From contig JALOQT010000081.1 in the NCBI GenBank assembly GCA_025453375.1, positions 1 to 5,566 of the forward strand: a DNA stretch of 5,566 nt. The letters are read 5' to 3'. Within the stretch, counting starts at the first letter, position 1, and each line of letters opens with the position of its first letter. The position numbers and the translations under genes are program-made. The DNA comes from Phycisphaerales bacterium (GTDB lineage: Bacteria; Planctomycetota; Phycisphaerae; Phycisphaerales; UBA1924). The notes beneath the pieces are model-generated. The model had not been told where the DNA came from. It did not search any database and worked only from the letters and a program-made list of their open reading frames with translations. Positions 1 to 4,988 of the stretch are shown in pieces.

Positions 1-1007
1 ATCCGGTCCTCGATCATCGCCTGGCGGTTGCCCGTCGAGGCGTTGAGCTCTTCCTGCATCTTGTCGATGCGCTTGCGGAGCGACTCGATCTGCTTGCGCT
101 GCAGAGCCGCACGGACATCGAGCTGCTTGTCCATCACGCCGCGCAGCGTCGCACGGGAGGCCTCGATCTCCTCGGCCGGCGCACCGCGTCGGCGTGCTTC
201 GACGACATCGCGTCCGGCCTTGAGGATCATCAGTGCGTTGCTCATCTCATCGACGCGCATCTGGAACTCTTCTGGGTCGCGCTGGCGGACGTTGTCCAAC
301 CCGCGAATGCGGGCCCCGAGGCCATCGATGAGTCGATCGGCCGCCGGCCCGTTCTGGCGAGCCAGTTCATCGATCTTGGCCATGATCTCGGGCTTGTGTT
401 CGTTGATGAACGCGCGGACGCGCTGGCGATCCTCGGCGCTCAGCCGCGGGCCGCTCATCGGGCCGATCAGGTCACTCATCGGCGATGGCCGATCGCCACC
501 ACCTCCGCCCGGGCCACCACCGCCCGCCCCCCCCGGTCCGCCTTCGCGACCACCCTCACGACCACCCTCACGCCGCTCGGCCCACTCGCGTGCACCCTCA
601 CGCAGCGCCTCGCGGCTGGCCTCTTGCAGTTGACGGGCCACTTCGTCCGCCTTCGTGCCGCGGTCCAGCGCGCCCAGCGCCTCGCGCAGCCGTAGCGATG
701 ACCGCTCGATATCTGCCAGCCGACGCGCGATGTACTCGCGCAGGGCGGCGTCTTCCGTCGGAATCTGCACCATCCTCCCGCCAGCCCCACCCCGCCCGCC
801 ACCCGGGCCAGGCCGCGGGCCGGGGCCGCCATCCATCGGTGCCGCGCCATCCGACCCACCCCCGGCCGGCCCGCCACCCGCCGGCGGCTGCGCCAGGCTG
901 GGCACAGCCAACAGCATGCCGGCGACTGCCGCCAGCACGATGCTCGCGCGCGAGCCCTGCCGCGTCATGCTTGAGTTCAGTGTGCCCGACGTGTTGCGAT
1001 TGGTCAT
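1..1007 (-). CDS. Secreted Gly/Arg-rich coiled-coil protein, 3' end beyond window
   Basis: Partial gene: 335 residues are present and the frame stays open to the left edge. I do not recognise a named family. Residues 1-40 form a signal peptide: an Arg-containing n-region, the hydrophobic stretch IVLAAVAGMLLAVPSLA, and probable cleavage near SLAQ, so the protein should be exported. Residues 41-78 are a Gly/Pro/Arg low-complexity segment. Residues 80-140 are charged and probably helical, residues 141-175 hold EGGR repeats and a polyglycine stretch, and residues 185-335 are helical and charged. The last 45 residues look like a coiled coil (KQIESLRKRIDKMQEEL). ATG 1007 has a good Shine-Dalgarno (GAGGA, 7-nt spacing). 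An in-frame ATG at 1034 would add nine residues, and Met14 is a shorter alternative. It lies 30 bp after the membrane protein gene and is probably co-transcribed with it and the sigma factor. A role as extracytoplasmic partner of that pair is inference. Confidence 0.8.
   Translation of the reverse strand, partial: MTNRNTSGTLNSSMTRQGSRASIVLAAVAGMLLAVPSLAQPPAGGGPAGGGSDGAAPMDGGPGPRPGPGGGRGGAGGRMVQIPTEDAALREYIARRLADIERSSLRLREALGALDRGTKADEVARQLQEASREALREGAREWAERREGGREGGREGGPGGAGGGGPGGGGGDRPSPMSDLIGPMSGPRLSAEDRQRVRAFINEHKPEIMAKIDELARQNGPAADRLIDGLGARIRGLDNVRQRDPEEFQMRVDEMSNALMILKAGRDVVEARRRGAPAEEIEASRATLRGVMDKQLDVRAALQRKQIESLRKRIDKMQEELNASTGNRQAMIEDR
547..570 (-). repeat. 12-bp tandem repeat, two copies, inside the secreted protein gene
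   Basis: CGACCACCCTCA (plus strand) occurs twice in tandem at 547-558 and 559-570. A diverged copy (10 of 12 bases) sits at 589-600. On the coding strand the repeat encodes the REGG units of the Gly/Arg-rich linker. The repeat length is a multiple of three, so copy-number change would alter linker length without breaking the frame. A run of eight C (527-534) lies next to it. Confidence 0.8.
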
Positions 1008-1014
1008 GGTGTCA

Positions 1015-1019
1015 TCCTC
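1015..1019 (-). promoter_or_regulatory. Ribosome binding site deciding the start at 1007
   Basis: GAGGA on the minus strand lies 7 nt before ATG 1007. The competing in-frame ATG at 1034 has only a weak GGAG about 10 nt upstream. This favours 1007 as the start of the secreted protein. Confidence 0.55.
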
Positions 1020-1037
1020 GTTCAGCCGCGTCATCGG

Positions 1038-1559
1038 TTAGAGGCTCCCGCCAAGTGATTCGATATCCACCGCCGGGTCCCAGGAACCAAGCGATGACTC
1101 ACCGGCCTCCCCTGCCGCGCCGCCGCTGGCCCACATGCCCGTCGGCCCATCGAGCGACTCCAGCCCTGCCAGCATCGCGTCAACCTCCAGCGGCTGGAAG
1201 GTGCCTGGCGCCTTGCTGGGCGTGGCCGGCCGCAGACCGATCCACGCGACACTCACGCCCACCGCCAGCACCAGCACGCTGGCCGTGCGCAGCAGTGCCC
1301 GACGCAGCGAGTGGCCATGCTGGCCCGCCCGCCTCCCGGCTTCGTGCACATGCTCGCCAGCCCGCGCAGGCCGGGCCCCGGCGATGATCGGCATCGTCGC
1401 CCCCAGGATGCTCGCCTCCAGCGCCGAGGCGTTGGCGCTCGCATCGTGCGACGCCAATGCGTCAAGGTCTGCCGCCAGCGAGCGGCTCGGACCATCCAGA
1501 TGCTCCAGACGCTCCGCGCCGGCCTCAGTGATGTTCGTGTTGTTGAATGACTCGTTCAT
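1038..1559 (-). CDS. Single-pass membrane protein, putative anti-sigma factor
   Basis: 173-residue protein with one predicted membrane helix at about residues 89-109 (LLRTASVLVLAVGVSVAWIG), preceded by Arg residues. The topology should therefore be N-terminus in the cytoplasm and C-terminus outside. The cytoplasmic part (1-88) holds a helical stretch around residues 26-60 (LAADLDALASHD...ALEASILGA) that could bind a sigma factor. I see no HxxxCxxC zinc anti-sigma motif. The extracytoplasmic tail (110-173) is acidic, Gly/Ser-rich and low in complexity. The start codon overlaps the sigma factor stop (ATGA) and has GGAG 8 nt upstream inside the sigma gene, so translational coupling is likely. 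The anti-sigma role is inferred from position, size and topology, not from a recognised domain. Confidence 0.75.
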   Translation of the reverse strand: MNESFNNTNITEAGAERLEHLDGPSRSLAADLDALASHDASANASALEASILGATMPIIAGARPARAGEHVHEAGRRAGQHGHSLRRALLRTASVLVLAVGVSVAWIGLRPATPSKAPGTFQPLEVDAMLAGLESLDGPTGMWASGGAAGEAGESSLGSWDPAVDIESLGGSL

Positions 1560-2218
1560 GATGCTCGCTCCACGCGGCCTCCGCCGCTTTCGTCTATCAG
1601 CCCACGCAGTTTCTTGATCGCTCGATGATGCCTGGCCAGCAGCGTTCCCAGCGGCTCACCCAGCAGTTCGGCAATTGCTGCAAACGACATCGCCGCATGA
1701 TGCCGCAGTTCGATGATGTGCCGATCCGCCTCGGGCAACCGCTCCATCGCTTCACGAAGCGCCCGCATCGATTCATCCCGATCCGAATCCCGCCCGTCAC
1801 CGGTCGCCCTTCGCGGCATGCGCGCGGCCGCACCCTGCACCGCCTCGCTGTCACTGACGACGATCTTGCGACTGACCCGCCGAACCTCGTCTCGAATCCG
1901 ATTGATCGTGATCCGCATCAGCCAGGCCTCAAATCGTCCATGCTCCTGATAGCCGCCGTCCTTGAGTTTCGTCGCCACCGTCACAAACACCGACTGCGTC
2001 ACCTCTTCAGCCACATGTCCATCCCGCAGCCGACTGCGGCAAAACGCCGCCACCCGTTTGGCATACAGCCCGACCAACCGGCGCCACGCCCCTTCATCCC
2101 CATGTGCCGCGGCGTTGAGCAGCGCTTCAATCTCCTGCTCGCGCGCGTCGGTTCCCGCGTGGGCATCCTCAGACGCGTGCGTCAACGGTTCACGTGAAGG
2201 AGTGGGGACTGACGCCAT
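1556..2218 (-). CDS. ECF-type sigma-70 family RNA polymerase sigma factor
   Basis: 220-residue sigma factor with only regions 2 and 4, as in the ECF group. It would direct RNA polymerase to the promoters of its regulon. Region 2 covers about residues 45-116: LYAKRVAAFCRSRL, the core-binding AEEVTQSVFVTVATKL, and the -10-reading FEAWLMRITINRIRDEVRR. A polar linker of about 35 residues follows. Region 4 covers about 151-208, with LPEADRHIIELRHH and the helix-turn-helix MSFAAIAELLGEPLGTLLARHHRAIKKL. The N-terminal 28 residues are a polar extension. ATG 2218 is the only ATG before an in-frame stop upstream; its Shine-Dalgarno is weak (AGG about 12 nt away). It heads an apparent operon with the overlapping membrane protein and the secreted coiled-coil protein. 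The subgroup and target genes cannot be assigned from sequence reading alone. Confidence 0.93.
   Translation of the reverse strand: MASVPTPSREPLTHASEDAHAGTDAREQEIEALLNAAAHGDEGAWRRLVGLYAKRVAAFCRSRLRDGHVAEEVTQSVFVTVATKLKDGGYQEHGRFEAWLMRITINRIRDEVRRVSRKIVVSDSEAVQGAAARMPRRATGDGRDSDRDESMRALREAMERLPEADRHIIELRHHAAMSFAAIAELLGEPLGTLLARHHRAIKKLRGLIDESGGGRVERAS
1568..1571 (-). promoter_or_regulatory. Ribosome binding site inside the sigma gene
   Basis: GGAG on the minus strand lies 8 nt before ATG 1559, within the last codons of the sigma factor gene. With the 4-bp stop/start overlap it supports coupled translation of the two proteins. Confidence 0.55.
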
Positions 2219-2319
2219 GCTGCATGCATACCTGATCCATCGAGGCTAACGCCACGCACCGCCAGATATTGCCCGTCTGGCGACGATTCCAGCCCTGCCC
2301 GAACGGTATCCTTCTCTCG
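2219..2319. promoter_or_regulatory. Divergent intergenic region between the two modules
   Basis: This 101-bp spacer separates two divergent genes, so it should hold promoters for both. It contains a 7-bp inverted repeat (2260-2282) and an 8-bp palindrome TGCATGCA (2221-2228) just upstream of the minus-strand sigma start. I see no convincing -35/-10 pair for a housekeeping promoter on either strand. TATCCT at 2307-2312 is a weak -10-like hexamer 7 bp before ATG 2320. Confidence 0.5.
2260..2282. repeat. 7-bp perfect inverted repeat, candidate operator
   Basis: CGCCAGA (2260-2266) and TCTGGCG (2276-2282) are perfect inverted repeats separated by 9 bp. The 16-bp centre-to-centre spacing suits a dimeric DNA-binding protein, and the site lies in the divergent promoter region. 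It could equally form a small hairpin in a 5' leader. Confidence 0.5.
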
Positions 2320-2718
2320 ATGAACCTCACCCCGCAGGCACCGTGTGCGTACACCGTTCGGGCGACGTTCCCAACCGCGCAGCTTCGGTCCGAATATCTG
2401 GAGTGGCTGACGAGCGATCACGTCCATAAGGTGCTCGACGCTGGCGCTCTGCGGGCCGAGGTCATCGCCCTCGACCCCGACCCGGCGGTCACCCTTGCAA
2501 AGGGCGGGCAGGTGGAGGTGCGATACATCTTCCGCGACCGCGCCGCGCTCGACCAATACATCCAGGACCACGCCCCCCGATTGCGGGCCGAAGGTACTGC
2601 TCGCTTTCCCGCCGATCGAGGCCTGGAGTTTCAGAGAAGCGTCGGGATGGTGGTATGTCGCCTTCCAGAGGGTTACAGTGCCCTTCCTCGACGTGTCGCG
2701 GCTGCCGACGCCTCGTGA
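2320..2718 (+). CDS. DUF4286-like small protein
   Basis: 132-residue soluble protein with no signal peptide or membrane helix. It fits the DUF4286 pattern: an N-terminal beta strand (AYTVRATF), a helix with EYLEWLTSDHVHKVLDAG (residues 25-42), a central strand (QVEVRYIF, 64-71), and the C-terminal signature LDQYIQDHAPRLRAEGTARF (78-97). This resembles the ferredoxin-like dimeric alpha-beta barrel fold. The biochemical function of the family is not known to me. ATG 2320 is chosen because family members begin just before the first strand; a TTG at 2269 would add 17 residues with no supporting features. No Shine-Dalgarno precedes ATG 2320, so a leaderless or weakly initiated mRNA is possible. 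The stop is 34 bp before the second sigma factor start, so the two are probably co-transcribed. Confidence 0.82.
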   Translation: MNLTPQAPCAYTVRATFPTAQLRSEYLEWLTSDHVHKVLDAGALRAEVIALDPDPAVTLAKGGQVEVRYIFRDRAALDQYIQDHAPRLRAEGTARFPADRGLEFQRSVGMVVCRLPEGYSALPRRVAAADAS

Positions 2719-2745
2719 ACGATTTGGACGATTTGAACGACTCGG
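2719..2745 (+). repeat. Triple 9-bp direct repeat before the second sigma factor
   Basis: Three consecutive 9-mers, ACGATTTGG (2719-2727), ACGATTTGA (2728-2736) and ACGACTCGG (2737-2745), fill the gap between the DUF4286-like stop and the sigma factor Shine-Dalgarno. The first two differ at one base; the third is more diverged and its last bases begin the GGAG. Confidence 0.65.
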
Positions 2746-2747
2746 AG
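2744..2747 (+). promoter_or_regulatory. Ribosome binding site deciding the GTG start at 2753
   Basis: GGAG lies 5 nt before GTG 2753. The open frame continues upstream to an ATG at 2495, but that stretch is the out-of-frame shadow of the DUF4286-like gene and has no sigma factor homology. The protein beginning at the GTG (MDQRTDEQVLESYRRGE) matches the usual ECF beginning. Confidence 0.65.
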
Positions 2748-2752
2748 CCCGC

Positions 2753-3370
2753 GTGGATCAACGAACCGACGAGCAAGTCCTTGAGTCCTACCGGCGCGGC
2801 GAGGCCGCAGCGCTGGAAGTGCTGATCCGTCGACATCACGACGATTTGCTGCGGTTTTTGTACCGTTTGACCGGTTCGCGGACCTTGGCTGAGGACGTTT
2901 TTCAGGAAACCTTCCTCCAGATCCACCTCTCCGCCGGCACGTTTGACGTCACCCGTCGATTCAAGCCGTGGCTTTTTACAATCGCGGCGAACAAAGCGCG
3001 GGACATGCTGCGTAAGAACGCACGTCGACGCACGCTTGATCTTGATGCCCCGGTCGGTGGGGGGGCAAGCGGTGGTGGGGGCGGCGGCAGTGGGGGTGGT
3101 GAGGTCACGTTCATTGACCTCATGGAGATCGACGGCCTGACGCCTGCCGAGGGCGTGCTGGACGCCGAGCGAGATGCGAAAGTGCAGCAGGTGGTCTCTG
3201 AGTTGCCCCTGCTGATGCGTGAGATTCTGTTGTTGGCGTATTTCCAGCGGATGAGTTACAGCCAGATTGCCGAGGCACTGGACATTCCGCTGGGCACAGT
3301 CAAGAGCCGGTTGCACTCAGCCGTCGCGGCCTTTGCCAAGAAATGGCAGGGCGTGAACAAGGACGAGTGA
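2753..3370 (+). CDS. ECF-type sigma factor with polyglycine interdomain linker
   Basis: 205-residue ECF sigma factor starting at GTG. Region 2 covers about residues 10-92: ALEVLIRRHHDDLLRFLYRLTG, AEDVFQETFLQIH, and the -10-reading FKPWLFTIAANKARDMLRKNARR. Region 4 covers about 140-197, with VVSELPLLMREILLLAYFQ and the helix-turn-helix MSYSQIAEALDIPLGTVKSRL, close to the family consensus. Between them, residues 102-116 are almost pure glycine with one Ala and two Ser, followed by an acidic stretch (EVTFIDLMEIDG). Such a flexible linker is unusual, and the DNA behind it contains a run of seven G. It is a clearly different protein from the minus-strand sigma factor. It follows a DUF4286-like gene and precedes a large membrane protein on the same strand, the likely anti-sigma factor. 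Confidence 0.93.
   Translation: MDQRTDEQVLESYRRGEAAALEVLIRRHHDDLLRFLYRLTGSRTLAEDVFQETFLQIHLSAGTFDVTRRFKPWLFTIAANKARDMLRKNARRRTLDLDAPVGGGASGGGGGGSGGGEVTFIDLMEIDGLTPAEGVLDAERDAKVQQVVSELPLLMREILLLAYFQRMSYSQIAEALDIPLGTVKSRLHSAVAAFAKKWQGVNKDE
3056..3100 (+). repeat. G-rich tract encoding the polyglycine linker
   Basis: The tract contains G7 (3059-3065), G5 (3077-3081) and G5 (3092-3096) with several GG pairs between. The G7 run is a possible slippage site. The runs could form a long-loop G-quadruplex in the coding strand and mRNA; the 10-11 nt loops are longer than the usual limit. Confidence 0.6.
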
Positions 3371-3373
3371 GCG

Positions 3374-3442
3374 AGTCGGTCAGGTTCCAGTCGAGTGTCT
3401 AGTTGAGTGTCCAGTCGGAATTGCAGTTGATCGGTTTCCAGT
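3374..3442 (+). repeat. Degenerate 12/15-bp direct repeat array
   Basis: AGT recurs at 3374, 3389, 3401, 3413, 3425 and 3440, giving spacings of 15, 12, 12, 12 and 15. The second and third units (AGTCGAGTGTCT and AGTTGAGTGTCC) match at 10 of 12 bases. The two outer 15-mers (AGTCGGTCAGGTTCC and AGTTGATCGGTTTCC) match at 11 of 15. It begins 4 bp after the sigma factor stop. Confidence 0.6.
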
Positions 3443-3451
3443 TTGTCTACC

Positions 3452-3472
3452 GCACGGCCCTCCGGCCGTTGC
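3452..3472 (+). terminator. Hairpin without T-run, possible terminator or attenuator
   Basis: ACGGCC (3454-3459) pairs with GGCCGT (3464-3469) around a CTCC loop. The stem can be lengthened by two to three pairs (GCA with TGC) if one T bulges. No T-tract follows, so it is not a canonical intrinsic terminator; it may act as an attenuator between sigma factor and membrane protein. Confidence 0.35.
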
Positions 3473-3513
3473 ACGTGTGCCGCGGGTGTGAGAGCCTGTC
3501 GCACAACCATCGG

Positions 3514-3525
3514 GCCGCTTGCGGC
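3514..3525 (+). repeat. Small GC hairpin upstream of the membrane protein gene
   Basis: GCCGC (3514-3518) and GCGGC (3521-3525) are perfect inverted repeats around TT, more realistically a 4-bp stem with a CTTG loop. It lies 27 bp before the Shine-Dalgarno. Short GC palindromes are common in such DNA, so its function is uncertain. Confidence 0.3.
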
Positions 3526-3566
3526 AGGAATGACACGGGTTCGGGAGGCTTCAAGGACGAATCTCT

Positions 3567-4940
3567 ATGAGTTTGCAGGAGTTTCCTTCAGCTTCATCCG
3601 ACGATCCTCGCGGATCGCAACCCCGGCCTGCATCGCAGGCCGCAGCCTCGCAGCCCCAGGCTGAAGTCGCCTCGTCCAACATCGATGCCAGTGGCCTGTG
3701 CCCCAAGAGCCGGGCGGCGATTGATTCGCTGATCGACGCCGCGATGGACGAACAGCGCGTCGCACCCGAGCATCGCCCACGCTGTGCCAAGATTCAGGCT
3801 TTGCTCTCCTCGCTTCGTGCCTGCGATCACGGCGTGTGCCCGGAGAAGATAGCGGCCAAGACGCTCGCCCGCATCAAGCACGCCGGCCCGCTCATGCAGG
3901 ATCAAGCCGTTACCGCCGAACTGTGCGAGGATGATGGCGAGGCGCTCGAGTCGCTGGTCAGCGAGGGGTACTCGCCCTCGCGGGTGCCGAGCGTGCTGCG
4001 GCCTCGCGCCGAGCGGCTGGCACTGCTGATGGACAACCTCGAGCGGCCGATCTCGCAGGATCGCGTCGATGCCGCGGCAGCACGCGAGGCGCTGATCAGC
4101 CGCACACTTGCGGCGGTGCAGGCCGAGGTTGACTCTGGCCGCAGCCGTATGCGGATTCACGAAGCATCGATGCGTGACAGCGGCGAACGCCTCGGTCGCC
4201 AGTGGCGGTTGATCGATGTCGTCGGCGTCGCGGCGATGGTCGCCGTCGGCGGGGCAATGCTGTGGCCGACGGTCGCCTCGATGCGTCAGCGGGCGATGGA
4301 AGTCGCCGGCGCATCACGCATGGCCAGCCTTGGCGGGGCGATGGGACAGTACTCGACGGACTTCCGCGGTAGTGCGCCACTGGCCAGTGCTTCGCTGGCT
4401 GGCTCGATCTGGTGGAACATCGGCAAGCCCGAGCAAAGCAACACGGCCAACCTCTTCACCCTCCGCCGCACGGGCTACGCCACGCTGGAGCAGTTGACCA
4501 GCCCGGGCAACGCCCACGCGCGCGGCGTGCAGCTCGGTGCCGATGCCTGGGACTGGCAGAACCTGGAGCAGGTCAGCTACTCGTTCCAAAATCAGTTCTG
4601 CCGCCAGCGTGCCCGGATGCACGAGGTCAAGCCGACGTTCGTGATCCTGGCCGACAAATCACCCGTCGCGCTGCGTGCGTGGCGTGGCGAGCGTGTGGTC
4701 TACTTCAACGAAAACTCGCCGAACTTTGGCGGGCGCGGGCAGAACGTCCTGCATGTCGATGGCTCGTCACGCTGGCTGACGACGCCGTTTACCGCCAGTG
4801 GTGACAACCTCTGGCTGCCGGCGAGCATCGAGAAGGTCGTCCGGTGTGCCGAGAGGCTGGCCCGCGGCGAGAAGCACTGCGACCCGCTGCAGGGCATCGA
4901 GCAGCCCTCGGCCAAGGATGACGTCTTCCTCTGCCCGTGA
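3567..4940 (+). CDS. Membrane protein: putative anti-sigma domain fused to pseudopilin-like domain
   Basis: 457 residues with good Shine-Dalgarno AAGGA 9 nt before ATG. Residues 1-45 are a polar tail. Residues 51-103 and 126-184 are two diverged copies of a helical module (ungapped 51-83 against 126-158: 10 of 33 identical, most others similar). One TM helix lies at about 214-232 (LIDVVGVAAMVAVGGAMLW), with the N-terminus in the cytoplasm. From there the chain follows the planctomycete pseudopilin-like pattern: helix, Pro, Arg-rich amphipathic helix (PTVASMRQRAMEVAGASRM), LGGAMGQYSTDFRGSAP, LFTLRRTGYATLEQLTSPG, SYSFQNQF, and the terminal NVLHVDGSSRWL. The leader-peptidase site (G before FTLIE) is absent; LID stands in place of LIE, so it should stay uncleaved. 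Position after the second ECF gene and the topology suggest it holds that sigma factor. CDHGVC (87-91 region) is Cys-rich but not the zinc anti-sigma motif. The anti-sigma role is inference. Confidence 0.85.
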   Translation: MSLQEFPSASSDDPRGSQPRPASQAAASQPQAEVASSNIDASGLCPKSRAAIDSLIDAAMDEQRVAPEHRPRCAKIQALLSSLRACDHGVCPEKIAAKTLARIKHAGPLMQDQAVTAELCEDDGEALESLVSEGYSPSRVPSVLRPRAERLALLMDNLERPISQDRVDAAAAREALISRTLAAVQAEVDSGRSRMRIHEASMRDSGERLGRQWRLIDVVGVAAMVAVGGAMLWPTVASMRQRAMEVAGASRMASLGGAMGQYSTDFRGSAPLASASLAGSIWWNIGKPEQSNTANLFTLRRTGYATLEQLTSPGNAHARGVQLGADAWDWQNLEQVSYSFQNQFCRQRARMHEVKPTFVILADKSPVALRAWRGERVVYFNENSPNFGGRGQNVLHVDGSSRWLTTPFTASGDNLWLPASIEKVVRCAERLARGEKHCDPLQGIEQPSAKDDVFLCP

Positions 4941-4959
4941 CGTCCAGTCTCTACGTCAC
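4937..4959 (+). terminator. Inverted repeat over the stop codon, possible terminator
   Basis: GTGACGT (4937-4943) and ACGTCAC (4953-4959) are perfect 7-bp inverted repeats with a 9-nt loop. The left arm includes the TGA stop of the membrane protein. No T-tract follows. It overlaps a second possible stem (4944-4988), so the two cannot form together. Confidence 0.4.
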
Positions 4960-4988
4960 CCCATTCGGGCATTTCCGACGTGAACTGG
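4944..4988 (+). repeat. Two-part stem-loop competing with the 4937-4959 hairpin
   Basis: CCAGT (4944-4948) pairs with ACTGG (4984-4988), and ACGTC (4953-4957) pairs with GACGT (4977-4981). The arms are separated by an asymmetric internal loop (CTCT against GA), and the apical loop is 19 nt. It shares 4953-4957 with the shorter hairpin, giving a switchable pair in principle. Confidence 0.4.

Larger units (their letters stand above)
3371..3566 (+). other. 196-bp spacer with phased repeats and hairpins
   Basis: No gene is supported here. The first 70 bp hold a phased AGT repeat. Two small hairpins follow (3452-3472 and 3514-3525), then the Shine-Dalgarno AAGGA (3553-3557), 9 nt before ATG 3567. 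The spacer is long enough for a promoter of its own for the membrane protein gene, but I see no clear -35/-10 pair. Confidence 0.6.

Noticed and set aside
485..1387. 300-codon plus-strand open frame
   Set aside because: Pro/Arg/His-rich with no domain; antisense to the secreted protein and membrane protein genes, which have a signal peptide, TM helix and good ribosome sites. It is a shadow of high-GC coding DNA.
1625..2197. 190-codon plus-strand open frame opposite the first sigma factor
   Set aside because: Shadow frame; the minus strand carries clear sigma region 2 and region 4 motifs over the same bases.
2182..2571. Minus-strand frame with a beta-propeller-like stretch (ESSPDGQYLAVRG)
   Set aside because: Only a dozen residues look propeller-like, no repeat follows, and the frame is antisense to the DUF4286-like gene and overlaps the start of the first sigma factor on its own strand.
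2495..2752. N-terminal extension of the second sigma factor back to ATG 2495
   Set aside because: The extra 86 residues have no sigma factor homology and overlap the DUF4286-like gene in another frame; GTG 2753 has GGAG 5 nt upstream and fits the family start.
2489..3316. 275-codon minus-strand open frame opposite the second sigma factor
   Set aside because: No recognisable domain; its length follows from the codon bias of the sigma factor on the other strand.
3821..3841. Zinc anti-sigma motif around CDHGVC in the membrane protein
   Set aside because: The residue order does not fit HxxxCxxC, and the second copy of the module lacks these Cys and His residues.
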